A stretch of 64,000 bases of DNA from JAEUNX01 sp034004685 (GTDB lineage: Bacteria; Pseudomonadota; Gammaproteobacteria; Burkholderiales; Rhodocyclaceae), in assembly GCA_034004685.1 (NCBI GenBank), contig JAVEWG010000018.1:1-64000 (forward strand), read 5' to 3'. A program made the translations under genes and the position numbers. A model generated the notes under the pieces. That model saw only the letters and a program-made list of their open reading frames with translations, ran no database searches and was not told the origin of the DNA. Within the stretch, counting starts at the first letter, position 1, and the number at the start of each line of letters is the position of its first letter. Shown piece by piece: positions 26,512 through 35,283 of this stretch.

Positions 26512-26825
26512 GGCGTACCCCCCTTCCGCTCCGCCAACGCCCGGGCAGCGAATCCCTCCAGGTCGGCCAGGCTGACGGCACCTTGGCCAGCCGTATCGAT
26601 CTTCTCGAAATTGCGATGGACGAAGGGCATCCGCCCCTCCGCTTCGGCCTTGGTGAGGCGTCCGTCCCCGTTGGCATCCGCTGCCAGGAAGCGGGCTTTC
26701 AGTTTTTCGGCAGCCTGGGCGCCCCGACCATCCCCCGCCTGGGCAAGCGGGCTGAGCGCCAGGATCAAAACGACGAGCCCCAGGGCCACGGCGACCGGGA
26801 ACCGGCTCAATCTGTGGGCAGCCAT
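26508..26825 (-). CDS. Small secreted EF-hand protein
   Basis: About 105 residues from the ATG at 26825, which gives a good signal peptide ending 'ALSPLAQA-GDG'; longer frames bury the signal. One canonical calcium loop, DANGDGRLTKAE, lies near residue 50, with a second degenerate one ('DTAGQGAVSLAD') about 30 residues later. It is probably a periplasmic calcium-binding protein. The neighbouring minus-strand gene upstream, 26833-27369, also encodes a secreted protein and the two genes are 7 bases apart. Confidence 0.8.
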   Translation of the reverse strand: MAAHRLSRFPVAVALGLVVLILALSPLAQAGDGRGAQAAEKLKARFLAADANGDGRLTKAEAEGRMPFVHRNFEKIDTAGQGAVSLADLEGFAARALAERKGGTP

Positions 26826-26832
26826 GGCAAGC

Positions 26833-27369
26833 TCACCGGCGGGGGCAAGGAATCGTGGCGCCACTGGCATCAAAGCAGGTGCCCGAATGGCTAAGGCCCG
26901 TCTCCTGACTGTAGCTGGTGTTGCCTTGATAGCTATTCCCCGTGGCGGCATTGGTGGCTGAAGTGGTTCGGCTCTGGGTCACGTTGCCATCGGCATCCCG
27001 ATTCAAACTGCCCTGGCTGTTCAAGCTACCCTTGGGGCCACTGGAGGCGATGCCGCTGTTGTGCTGGATCGAGCCATCGGCGGAACGGGCAGTCACCCCA
27101 CCCCGGGCGCCGCTGCCACCGGCGGTGGTCTCCCAGGCCCGACCGCTGGTGGCCACCCCATTGCCCTCACCGTCGGTACGGACCACCCGGCGAGCGGCCA
27201 TCCGTCCGTTTTCGCCGCTGCGGTGACGAGCGGCGCCAGCGCTCACCCCGCCGGCCGGGTTATCGCGAATGAAGCGGCGGCCGCCGTCGGCCTGGGCGTT
27301 GAAGCTCAAGCCGCCCAGCAAAAGGGTCGCGGCAAGGGTGGGGGTCAGCAGGGAAGCGATGGTTTTCAT
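26833..27369 (-). CDS. Secreted Gly/Ser/Asn-rich protein of unknown function
   Basis: 178 residues. A clear signal peptide (to 'NAQA-DGG') precedes a low-complexity chain rich in Gly, Ser, Asn and Thr, with short degenerate repeats such as 'SGPKGSLNSQGSLNRDADGN' and many NATG/SYQGN-like units. The chain ends in 'GTCFDASGATIPCPRR', with two cysteines that could form a disulfide. I recognise no family. It is transcribed with the EF-hand gene and divergently from the OmpR-type regulator, which may control it. Confidence 0.7.
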   Translation of the reverse strand: MKTIASLLTPTLAATLLLGGLSFNAQADGGRRFIRDNPAGGVSAGAARHRSGENGRMAARRVVRTDGEGNGVATSGRAWETTAGGSGARGGVTARSADGSIQHNSGIASSGPKGSLNSQGSLNRDADGNVTQSRTTSATNAATGNSYQGNTSYSQETGLSHSGTCFDASGATIPCPRR

Positions 27370-27549
27370 GGTGAACTCCTGGGTCCGTGGGGCGGTTGCC
27401 CCGGTGACTCCACTCTAGGGAGCCCGCTACCCCGGGTGGTTTCGAGTCCTGTTCGAAGAATTGCCACCGGTTGCAAAGACCCCACCCCGTAACCGCCCGT
27501 AATGAAACGGCCTGCTGCGTCCGCCGCCGACCCTCGCTACCATGGCGCA

Positions 27550-28287
27550 ATGGAAACCCATAATGGCACGGACGACGGCAAGGGCCGGATTCTGGTGGTG
27601 GACGACGAAGCCGAGCTGCGGGGCCTGCTGGCCCGCTACCTGGGGAGCCGGGGCTACCGGGTGCGCCAGGCCGGCGACGGCGGAGAACTGGAGCGGCTCC
27701 TGTCCCGGGAGAGCTTCGACGTCCTGGTCCTGGACCTGATGCTTCCCGGCGAGGATGGGCTGGCCATCTGCCGCCGCCTGCGCGGCGCCGGGGAGACCAT
27801 CCCGATCCTGATGCTCACCGCCCGGAGCGAACCCATCGACCGGATCGTCGGCCTCGAGATGGGCGCCGACGACTACCTGCCCAAGCCCTTCGAGCCCCGG
27901 GAGTTGCTAGCCAGGATCGAGGCCCTGTTGCGCCGCCAGCGCATCCTGGGGGCCCATCTCCACGCCCATCCCGAGCCGATCCAGCGCTTCGGCCCCTTTG
28001 AACTGGACGGTGGGGCCCGTCGCCTGCGCCGGGACGGCGCGGACATCCTCCTGAGCACCGCGGAATTCGACCTGCTGCGGACCCTGGCGGCCAATGCCGA
28101 CCGGCCCCTCTCCCGGGAAAAGCTCATCGAGCTGGCTCACGGCAGCACAGCCGGCCTCACCGACCGGGCCATCGACGTGCAGATCCTGCGCCTGCGCCGC
28201 CTGGTGGAGCCGGATCCGGCCAACCCCCGCTTCATCCTCACCGTGCGGGGCAAGGGCTATGTCCTGCGCACCCGGGACGAACCATGA
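27550..28287 (+). CDS. OmpR-family response regulator
   Basis: About 245 residues from the ATG at 27550, which leaves a normal short lead before 'ILVVDDE'; an ATG at 27502 would add 16 residues. The receiver has its phospho-aspartate in 'VLVLDLMLPGEDG', and the winged-helix effector (about 150-240) contains 'ILSTAEFDLLRTLAAN' and 'LRRLVEPDPANPRFILTVRGKGYVL'. It forms a pair with the downstream kinase, whose start overlaps its stop by four bases. The overall order resembles OmpR/EnvZ. Confidence 0.93.
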   Translation: METHNGTDDGKGRILVVDDEAELRGLLARYLGSRGYRVRQAGDGGELERLLSRESFDVLVLDLMLPGEDGLAICRRLRGAGETIPILMLTARSEPIDRIVGLEMGADDYLPKPFEPRELLARIEALLRRQRILGAHLHAHPEPIQRFGPFELDGGARRLRRDGADILLSTAEFDLLRTLAANADRPLSREKLIELAHGSTAGLTDRAIDVQILRLRRLVEPDPANPRFILTVRGKGYVLRTRDEP

Positions 28288-29603
28288 GCCGCCCCTGGCC
28301 CCCCAGCCTGCTGGGCCGCAATCTCCTGGTGCTGCTGACCCTCATCCTGGCGGGCCAACTCATGGCCGGAGTGATCTTCCGCCATTATGTCCAGCGCCCC
28401 CGGGCCGACGCCTACGTGACGGTACTCACCCAGCATCTGGGGGCCCTGGGGGCGGGCATCGCCGCCTTGCCCCCGGAACACCGACGGGCTTTCGTGGCGG
28501 CCTTCAACCAGAACTCCGCGAGCCATGGCTTATCCCGAGAAAAATCGGCCATCGCCGCGCCCTTCGAACGCCTCTTGCTGCGGCGGGTATCGGCCCGCCT
28601 GGCCGAAGCGGGCGTTCCGGTAACGTGGCGGCAGGAGGCCGGGCGCGCCCTGGACGTGCGCCTGGAAGTGGCCGGGCAGGGCTATTGGCTGACCACCGCC
28701 GGCCTGGACCTACCCCTTGCCCTGCCCCGGGCCGCCCTCCTGATCTGGTTGCTGACGGTGAGCCTGAGCGTGGCCGGCGCCTTCCTTCTGACCCGGCGGC
28801 TCTACCGCCCCCTGGCCCACCTGGCCGACGCCGCCACCCAACTGGGCCAAGGGGCGGACGCCCCGCCCCTGGCGGAAACCGGCCCATCCGAAATCGCCAC
28901 CGTCAGCCGGGCCTTCAACGCAATGCGGGTCGAACTTCAGCGCAAGGAACAGGAGCGGGCCTTCATGCTGGCAGGCATCAGCCACGATCTGCGCACCCCC
29001 CTGGCCAAGATCCGGCTGGCTATCGAACTGCTGCCCGAGGACCAGAATCCGGACCTGGTGGCCAGCCTGCTGGCCAGCACCCGCCAGATGACCAGCCTGG
29101 TGGACCGCTTCATCGACTACGCCCGGGACGATGCCGAGGAGCGCCCCGGCCCCGTCTTGCTCCCGACTTTCCTGGGGGAAATCCTGGCGGGCATCGCCGG
29201 CGGGGAGGCCTTCAGCCAGGATCTGGCCCCCACGCCCACCCTGACCCTGCGCCGGGCAGCCCTGGGGCGGCTGGTGGCCAACCTGGTGGAAAACGCCCTG
29301 CGCTACGGCCAGCCGCCCTATGTTCTGCGCAGCCGGACCACCGCCGACCATCTGACCATCGAAGTGGTCGACGGTGGCACGGGCATTCCCCCCGAGGCCC
29401 TGGAAGCCCTGCGCCGCCCCTTCGCCCGGGGCGATAGCGCCCGGGGCGGGGCGCAGGGCGCCGGACTGGGGCTGGCCATCGCCGAGCGGATTGCCCGTGC
29501 CGAAGGCGGCCAGCTGGCCTTCCTGCATCCTGCGAAAGGCGGCTTCCTGGTCCGCCTGAGCCTGCCCCTGGCCGAACCGGCCAGCAATCCCCCTCGGGCC
29601 TGA
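28284..29603 (+). CDS. EnvZ-like sensor histidine kinase
   Basis: 439 residues. It has two membrane helices (about 12-32 and 150-172) flanking a periplasmic sensor of about 115 residues, then a HAMP linker, a HisKA helix with histidine in 'ISHDLRTPLAKIRLAIE' (about 235), and an ATPase domain with 'NLVENALRYG', 'DGGTGIP' and 'GAGLGLAIAERI'. It phosphorylates the overlapping OmpR-type regulator. The periplasmic domain is not recognisably any known sensor, so the stimulus is unknown; envelope or osmotic stress would fit the family. Confidence 0.93.
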   Translation: MSRPWPPSLLGRNLLVLLTLILAGQLMAGVIFRHYVQRPRADAYVTVLTQHLGALGAGIAALPPEHRRAFVAAFNQNSASHGLSREKSAIAAPFERLLLRRVSARLAEAGVPVTWRQEAGRALDVRLEVAGQGYWLTTAGLDLPLALPRAALLIWLLTVSLSVAGAFLLTRRLYRPLAHLADAATQLGQGADAPPLAETGPSEIATVSRAFNAMRVELQRKEQERAFMLAGISHDLRTPLAKIRLAIELLPEDQNPDLVASLLASTRQMTSLVDRFIDYARDDAEERPGPVLLPTFLGEILAGIAGGEAFSQDLAPTPTLTLRRAALGRLVANLVENALRYGQPPYVLRSRTTADHLTIEVVDGGTGIPPEALEALRRPFARGDSARGGAQGAGLGLAIAERIARAEGGQLAFLHPAKGGFLVRLSLPLAEPASNPPRA

Positions 29604-29617
29604 AATGGCCCCGAGGG
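29591..29617 (+). terminator. Hairpin terminator after the EnvZ-like gene
   Basis: CCCTCGGGCC-TGAAAT-GGCCCCGAGGG forms a 10-bp GC-rich stem with one bulge that spans the kinase stop codon. It is followed by CCTTTCC, a weak T-tract. Confidence 0.55.
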
Positions 29618-29723
29618 CCTTTCCATGCTGCGCGTAAGGTCTTCATTTCCTTGGGATTGGCTGCCTATTGCAGCGCGGTAAGCTACAATTCAGGGCTTTC
29701 CTGCCGCTCGTTCCTGGACCGCC

Positions 29724-32700
29724 ATGACGCAACGCCTGCGCGAAATTCCCTACAACTACACCTCCTTTTCTGATCGGGAGATCGTCATCCGCTTGCTGGG
29801 GAACGAACCCTGGCGGGCTCTGGACGAACTGCGGGCCGAGCGGGTGACCGGGCGCTCCGCCCGGATGTTGTACGAGGTGCTGGGGGACATCTGGGTGGTC
29901 ACCCGCAATCCCTACCTCCAGGACGACCTGCTGGCCAACCGGGAGCGCCGGGACGCCCTGGTGGAGGCCCTGCGCCACCGCCTGCGGGAAGTGGACAAGC
30001 GCCGCCAGGAAAGCGCCGGGGAAGACCCGGAGCGCAGCGCCCGGGTGGCCCTGCTGGTGCAGGCCGCCCACCAGGCGGTGGACCGCTTCGAAGCCTTCTT
30101 CGGCGAGACCCTGCTGCTCAGGAAGCAGGTCATGAAGACCCTGGCCCGCCACACCCGCAAGGACAACATCTGCTTCGACGGCCACGCCCGGGTGTCCCAC
30201 GTCACCGACGCCACCGACTGGCGGGTGGAATACCCCTTCGTGGTCCTCTATCCGGACACCGAGGAGGAGATGGCACCCCTGGTGAAGGGCTGCATCGAAC
30301 TGGGCCTGACCATCATCCCCCGGGGGGGCGGCACCGGCTACACCGGCGGGGCGGTGCCCCTGGATGCCAGGTCGGCGGTGATCAACACCGAGAAGCTCAT
30401 CACCCTGGGGCCGGTGGAAAACCGGGTGCTGCCCGGCCTCGATGGACCCATGGAGGCGCCCTACGCCACCATTCGCACCGGCGCCGGGGTGGTCACCGAG
30501 CGGGTGTCGGAAGCCGCGTCGGCCGCCGGCCGGGTGTTCGCGGTGGACCCCACCTCCGCCAGCGCCTCCTGCATCGGCGGCAACATCGCCATGAACGCCG
30601 GGGGCAAGAAGGCCGTGCTGTGGGGCACCGCCCTGGACAACCTGGCCTGGTGGAAGATGGTGGATCCGGACGGCAACTGGCTGGAAGTGGAACGGCTGGA
30701 CCACAACTTCGGCAAGATCCACGAGCAGGAGACGGTGCGCTTCCGGCTCAAGCGCTTCGACCCCAGCGGCAAGAAGCTGCTGGCCGAGGAAACCATCGCC
30801 ATGCCTGGCGCGGCCTGCCGCAAGGTGGGCCTGGGCAAGGACGTGACCGACAAGTTCCTGGGAGGCCTGCCCGGGGTCCAGAAGGAAGGCACCGATGGCC
30901 TCATCGTGGCGGCCCGCTGGGTGCTCCACAAGATGCCGCCGGTCACCCGCACGGTGTGCCTGGAGTTCTTCGGCCAGGTGCGGGAGGCGGTGCCCGCCAT
31001 CGTGGAAATCACCGACTACTTCAAGCCGGGCGGGCCGGGCCACGCCGCCGGGGTGCAGCTGGCGGGCCTGGAACACCTGGACGAGCGCTACGTGAAGGCG
31101 GTGGGCTACACCACCAAGGCCAAGCGCCATGGCCGGCCCAAGATGGTGCTGATCGGCGACATCGTGGGTCATGACGAGGACGCGGTGATGGCCGCCGCTT
31201 CCGACGTGATCCGCATGACCAACACCCGGGGCTCGGAGGGCTTCATCGCCGTCTCCCCCGAGCAGCGCAAGAAGTTCTGGCTGGACCGCGCCCGCACCGC
31301 CGCCATTTCCAAGCACACCAATGCTTTCAAGGTGAACGAGGACGTGGTGATCCCCCTGCCCAGGATGGGGGACTACTGCGACGGCATCGAGCGCATCAAC
31401 ATCGAGTTGTCCATCCAGAACAAGCTGGCCCTGTGCGCCGCCCTCAAGGACTACCTGGAAGGGGAGCTGGCCCTGGACGCCGGGGACGCCAACATCGCCA
31501 AGGAAGAGCTGATCGGCGACCGCCGGGAAGCGGCCCTGAATTACGTGGAGGCGGTGCGCCTGCGCTGGGAATGGCTGCTGGAAAACCTGGATCTGCCCCT
31601 GGCCCTGGCGGAGCAGAGCTTCCTCTCCTACGGGGTGGTGGCCGGGGAGCTCTCTAACCGGACAGAAAACCCCAAGCTCTTCCACCGCCTCCAGGACTAC
31701 TCGGTGCGGGTGTCCTGGAAGGCCGAGCTCAAGCCCCGCCTGGACAAGATCTTCGACGGCGTGCTGTTCGCGCCGGTGCAGGAGCAGATCAAAAAGATCC
31801 ACAAGCAGGTGCTGAGGAGCCGCGTCTTCGTGGCGCTCCACATGCACGCCGGCGACGGCAACGTGCACACCAACATCCCGGTGAATTCCGACGACTACGC
31901 CATGCTCCAGACCGCCAACCGGGCGGTGGACCGGATCATGGCCCTGGCCCGTGGCCTGGACGGGGTGATTTCCGGCGAGCACGGCATCGGCATCACCAAG
32001 CTGGACTACCTCACCGACGCGGAGATGGCCAATTTCTGGGCCTACAAGCGCAAGGTGGACCCGGAGGGCCGCTTCAACCGGGGCAAGCTGATGCGCGGTG
32101 ACGCCAATGCAGGCGCCCCGGCGGGCAACCTGGACCGGGCCTACACCCCCAGCTTCAACCTGATGGGCCATGAATCCCTGATCATGGAACAGACCGACGT
32201 GGGGGATATCGCCCACGACATCAAGGACTGCCTGCGCTGCGGCAAGTGCAAGCCGGTGTGCTCCACCCACGTGCCCCAGGCCAATCTGCTCTACTCGCCC
32301 CGCAACAAGATCCTGTCCACCTCGCTCCTGATCGAGGCCTTTCTCTACGAAGAGCAGACCCGCCGGGGGGTGTCCCTGGCTCATTGGGCCGAGTTCGAGG
32401 ATGTGGCCGACCACTGCACGGTGTGCCACAAGTGCGAGAAGCCCTGCCCGGTGGACATCGACTTCGGCGACGTTTCCATCAAGATGCGCAACCTGCTCAG
32501 GAAGCAGGGCAAGAAGTCCTTCAATCCGGGCACCGCGGCGGCCATGGCCTTCCTCACCGCCAAAGATCCGGCTACCATCAAGCTCATCCGCAAAGGCATG
32601 ATCGAGTGGGGCTACAAGGCCCAGCGCCTGGGCCACAAGCTGGGCAAGTCCCTGGGCCTGATCCAGGAACAGGTCAAGCATCCCCCCGCCACCCTGGGCA

Positions 32701-33638
32701 AGCCCGCGGTGAAGGCCCAGGTGATCCACTTCATCAACAAGCCCATGCCCGGCAACCTGCCCAAGCGCACCAGCCGGGCGCTGCTGGACATCGAGGACGA
32801 CAAGGTAGTACCGGTAATCCGTAACCCCGAGGTGAAGCGGGACGAATCGGAAGCGGTGTTCTACTTCCCCGGCTGCGGTTCGGAGCGCCTCTTCAGCCAG
32901 GTGGGCCTGGCCACCCAGGCCATGCTCTACCACGTGGGCGCCACCACCGTGCTGCCCCCCGGCTACCTGTGCTGCGGCTATCCCCAGACCTCCGCCGGGC
33001 GGGAAGACGAAGGCCAGAAGATCACCACCGACAACCGGGTGCTGTTCCACCGGGTGGCCAACACCCTGAACTACCTGGACATCAAGACCGTGATCGTGTC
33101 CTGCGGCACCTGCATGGATCAACTCCAGAAGTACCAGTTCGAGAAGATCTTCCCTGGCTGCCGGCTGCTGGACATCCACGAGTACCTGATGGAAAAGGGC
33201 GTGAGGCTCGAAGGCATCACCGGCACCAAGTACATGTACCACGAGCCCTGCCACACCCCCATGAAGATCCATGACGGGGTCCAGGTGGCCAACACCCTGA
33301 TGGGCGCCCGGGTGGATCTGTCCGACCGCTGCTGCGGCGAATCCGGCACCCTGGCCGCCAGCCGGCCAGACATCTCCACCCAGGTGCGCTTCAGGAAACA
33401 GGAAGAAATCGAGAGGGGCGCCGCCGCCCTGCGGGGCGACGACGCGGCCGCCCCGGTGAAGATCCTCACCTCCTGCCCCAGCTGCCTGCAGGGCCTGTCC
33501 CGCTACGCCAATGACGCCGGCGGGGTGGATGCGGACTACATCGTGATCGAGCTGGCCAGGCACATCCTCGGAGAGCAGTGGCTGCCTGAATACGTGAACC
33601 GGGCCAACAGCGGGGGCATCGAGCGGGTTTTGCTGTAG
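29724..33638 (+). CDS. Giant FAD-linked oxidoreductase with 4Fe-4S and CCG domains (DUF3683 type)
   Basis: 1,304 residues. In order: an N-terminal DUF3683-like region (about 1-150), an FAD-binding type-4 domain with 'PRGGGTGYTGGAVPLD' (about 195-211), an FAD-oxidase C-terminal domain (to about 800), a two-cluster 4Fe-4S module ('CLRCGKCKPVC' and 'CTVCHKCEKPCP', about 835-915), and two CCG heterodisulfide-reductase-like domains ('YFPGCGS', 'YLCCGYPQ', 'SCGTCMDQL', 'DRCCGESG', about 1045-1215). It is a fusion of parts separate in glycolate or lactate oxidase complexes, and related to the D-2-hydroxyglutarate/D-lactate dehydrogenase YdiJ family. It is probably a cytoplasmic 2-hydroxyacid dehydrogenase that passes electrons to quinones. 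The substrate is not shown by the sequence. Confidence 0.9.
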   Translation: MTQRLREIPYNYTSFSDREIVIRLLGNEPWRALDELRAERVTGRSARMLYEVLGDIWVVTRNPYLQDDLLANRERRDALVEALRHRLREVDKRRQESAGEDPERSARVALLVQAAHQAVDRFEAFFGETLLLRKQVMKTLARHTRKDNICFDGHARVSHVTDATDWRVEYPFVVLYPDTEEEMAPLVKGCIELGLTIIPRGGGTGYTGGAVPLDARSAVINTEKLITLGPVENRVLPGLDGPMEAPYATIRTGAGVVTERVSEAASAAGRVFAVDPTSASASCIGGNIAMNAGGKKAVLWGTALDNLAWWKMVDPDGNWLEVERLDHNFGKIHEQETVRFRLKRFDPSGKKLLAEETIAMPGAACRKVGLGKDVTDKFLGGLPGVQKEGTDGLIVAARWVLHKMPPVTRTVCLEFFGQVREAVPAIVEITDYFKPGGPGHAAGVQLAGLEHLDERYVKAVGYTTKAKRHGRPKMVLIGDIVGHDEDAVMAAASDVIRMTNTRGSEGFIAVSPEQRKKFWLDRARTAAISKHTNAFKVNEDVVIPLPRMGDYCDGIERINIELSIQNKLALCAALKDYLEGELALDAGDANIAKEELIGDRREAALNYVEAVRLRWEWLLENLDLPLALAEQSFLSYGVVAGELSNRTENPKLFHRLQDYSVRVSWKAELKPRLDKIFDGVLFAPVQEQIKKIHKQVLRSRVFVALHMHAGDGNVHTNIPVNSDDYAMLQTANRAVDRIMALARGLDGVISGEHGIGITKLDYLTDAEMANFWAYKRKVDPEGRFNRGKLMRGDANAGAPAGNLDRAYTPSFNLMGHESLIMEQTDVGDIAHDIKDCLRCGKCKPVCSTHVPQANLLYSPRNKILSTSLLIEAFLYEEQTRRGVSLAHWAEFEDVADHCTVCHKCEKPCPVDIDFGDVSIKMRNLLRKQGKKSFNPGTAAAMAFLTAKDPATIKLIRKGMIEWGYKAQRLGHKLGKSLGLIQEQVKHPPATLGKPAVKAQVIHFINKPMPGNLPKRTSRALLDIEDDKVVPVIRNPEVKRDESEAVFYFPGCGSERLFSQVGLATQAMLYHVGATTVLPPGYLCCGYPQTSAGREDEGQKITTDNRVLFHRVANTLNYLDIKTVIVSCGTCMDQLQKYQFEKIFPGCRLLDIHEYLMEKGVRLEGITGTKYMYHEPCHTPMKIHDGVQVANTLMGARVDLSDRCCGESGTLAASRPDISTQVRFRKQEEIERGAAALRGDDAAAPVKILTSCPSCLQGLSRYANDAGGVDADYIVIELARHILGEQWLPEYVNRANSGGIERVLL

Positions 33639-33656
33639 GGCCGGCTTCAGCCGGCC
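33634..33656 (+). repeat. REP-like hairpin at the oxidoreductase stop codon
   Basis: TGTAGGG precedes an 8-bp perfect palindrome arm pair, GGCCGGCT-TC-AGCCGGCC. The TAG stop (33636-33638) lies within the conserved head. With the inverted hairpin at 33686 it forms a BIME-like pair between two convergent genes, and could end transcription from both sides. Confidence 0.65.
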
Positions 33657-33685
33657 AAGCCGGTGGCTCGCAAGGCCGCCGGCCG

Positions 33686-33707
33686 AGGCGGGATGAATCC
33701 TGCCTAC
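33686..33707 (-). repeat. REP-like hairpin at the sodC stop codon
   Basis: AGGCGGGA-TGAA-TCCTGCCT is a stem with one mismatch, inverted relative to the copy at 33634. The sodC stop (33704-33706 on the minus strand) falls in its conserved head. Confidence 0.6.
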
Positions 33708-34207
33708 TTGATGACGCCGCAGGCCTGCCGGGCGCCGGAGTTGCCGGCGGGCTGAGAGGTGAAGTCGTCAGCCGCGGCGTGGATGATCACCCCGCACCCC
33801 AGAATGTCGGCACCGCCGCCACCGATGGACAGCCCGGGCAGCACGGCATCCAGGTGGGCATGGCCACTGGCGTCGGCCACCAGCACGGGCATGTCTCCGG
33901 CGTGATGCTCGCCCCGATGGGGATGACCATGGGGCTTGCCCGTCGGGTTGTAATGGCCGCCGGCACTGGTGCCATCCGGGGCACTGCAATGCCCTTGTCG
34001 TGAATGTGGAAACCATGAGGGCCGGGGCTCAGGCCGGTGATATCCGCCACCATCCGCACCCCGTCACCGCCTTGCTGGAAGCTCACCACCCCGGCGGCGG
34101 TGTTGCCCTGGGTGGGGGCCCGTTCGGCCGAAGCCTTCGGGCCGGCGGGAGCCAGGGCAGAGCAGGCAGGCCGCGATGACAGCCGGCAGAACAATTTTTG
34201 TTTTCAT
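33704..34207 (-). pseudogene. sodC: Cu,Zn superoxide dismutase with two frameshifts
   Basis: Starting at the ATG at 34207, 'MKTKIVLPAVIAACLL' is a signal peptide. One extra base near 34162 moves the frame to 'APAGPKASAERAPTQG...GFHIHDKG', which holds copper ligands in GFHIHDKG. One base is missing near 33992, after which the third frame reads 'CSAPDGTSAGGHYNP', 'HAGDMPVLVAD' and 'GNSGARQACGVI' to the stop. Joined, these give a complete periplasmic Cu,Zn superoxide dismutase of about 165 residues with both disulfide cysteines. As written no intact enzyme is made. The shifts are either real decay or errors in a draft sequence. Confidence 0.85.
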
Positions 34208-34320
34208 GAGATTCTCCGTGGGGATCGAAAACAACCGCGCCTGATGGCGCGACGGCGGGATCACACCTGCGTGCATCAAGAACGCCCCGGAATGGGCAAC
34301 CATGCCAGAGAAAATGCAGA

Positions 34321-35256
34321 ATGGAAAATAACGCATCCCAACCCGCCCGCCCCGACCTCCGCCTGGAATGGCGCGGCCCGGGCGCCCAGGACGCCGCGGC
34401 CGCTCTCCAACCCGTGCTGGAAGGCCTGGTGGCCCGGATTTTCACCCGAGACCCGGATCTCTCCCCCCTGGCACCCCTCACCCTGCTGGTGGCCGACGAT
34501 CAGGCCGCCAGCCTGGCGGAACTGGGCAGCCCCGCCGGAGGGGACTTGATCCAGGCTGTCCATGGCGGCGACGGCACGACCCTGGTCTTCGACGGGCCCA
34601 GGCTGGCGGCGGTGCTGGCCGGAGAGTCCGCCGAGGTGGAGCGTTTTGTCCACCTCTTCCACCGGGAACTATGCCGGCTGCGGGATCTGGAACGGCGGGT
34701 GGCGAGCACCGCCACCTTCCCCGCCGGCAGTCTGGACAGCCACATCCACGGCATGGCCCTGGCCGCCTGGAGCGAATACTTCTCCACCCGCCGGGCGGTG
34801 TGGTCCCTGCCGGCGGATTCCCAGCTGCTCCTGCCCCACCTGGCGGACCTGCTGACGGCCATTCCCCCGGCGGCCGCCGAGGACCTCACCCTGGCCATGG
34901 CCAGCGGAGACCTGGAACAAGTCTTCGCCAAGACCCTGGGCCGCCTCACCCACCTGCTCCAGACTGCCGCCCATGCCATGGGCTATCTGGCCGGCCTGGA
35001 ACTCACCCTGGATCAACTCGGCGGGGACATGGCCGGGCGGGTCGCCAGCAGTTTCCTGGGGCCTCGCTGGGCCCGCCTGGCCCGTATGCTGGATGTGCTC
35101 TTCGGGAGCGCCGGCGTCTGGGACGAAGTGTTCCTCAGCAATGCCCTGCGGCCCGACGTCCTGGCGCTCTTCGCCAGCCTGGGCCTGAGCCTGGGAGAGG
35201 CCGAGGACGGCGGAGTCTGGCTGGAACCCGCCCCGCCGGTTGGCGCCTTGCATTGA
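34321..35256 (+). CDS. Protein of unknown function
   Basis: 311 residues from an ATG 113 bases after the divergent sodC start. It has no signal peptide and no membrane segment. The sequence is strongly alpha-helical and Leu/Ala-rich. Two features stand out: 'RFVHLFHRELCRLRDLERR' near residues 107-125 and 'AAWSEYFSTRRAVW' near 149-162. The spacing of these His/Glu-rich and aromatic-rich segments is reminiscent of some zincin-like proteins, but there is no HExxH, so I do not claim a peptidase. It lies between sodC and the TauE-type permease with no operon partner on its strand. Confidence 0.65.
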   Translation: MENNASQPARPDLRLEWRGPGAQDAAAALQPVLEGLVARIFTRDPDLSPLAPLTLLVADDQAASLAELGSPAGGDLIQAVHGGDGTTLVFDGPRLAAVLAGESAEVERFVHLFHRELCRLRDLERRVASTATFPAGSLDSHIHGMALAAWSEYFSTRRAVWSLPADSQLLLPHLADLLTAIPPAAAEDLTLAMASGDLEQVFAKTLGRLTHLLQTAAHAMGYLAGLELTLDQLGGDMAGRVASSFLGPRWARLARMLDVLFGSAGVWDEVFLSNALRPDVLALFASLGLSLGEAEDGGVWLEPAPPVGALH

Positions 35257-35283
35257 ACCGGGGCGCCAGCGCGGCCAACCATG

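Noticed and set aside
26503..26516. A perfect 14-bp palindrome ACGCCCTAGGGCGT resembling the MITE end at 4452
   Set aside because: It lies where two convergent genes share a CTAG at their stops. The match to the MITE end is only about nine bases and there is no second end nearby, so I treat it as chance.
29643..33563. A 1,306-codon open frame on the minus strand
   Set aside because: It is the antisense of the giant FAD/Fe-S oxidoreductase. Its translation is Gly/His/Val-rich without domains; it is a GC-driven shadow frame.
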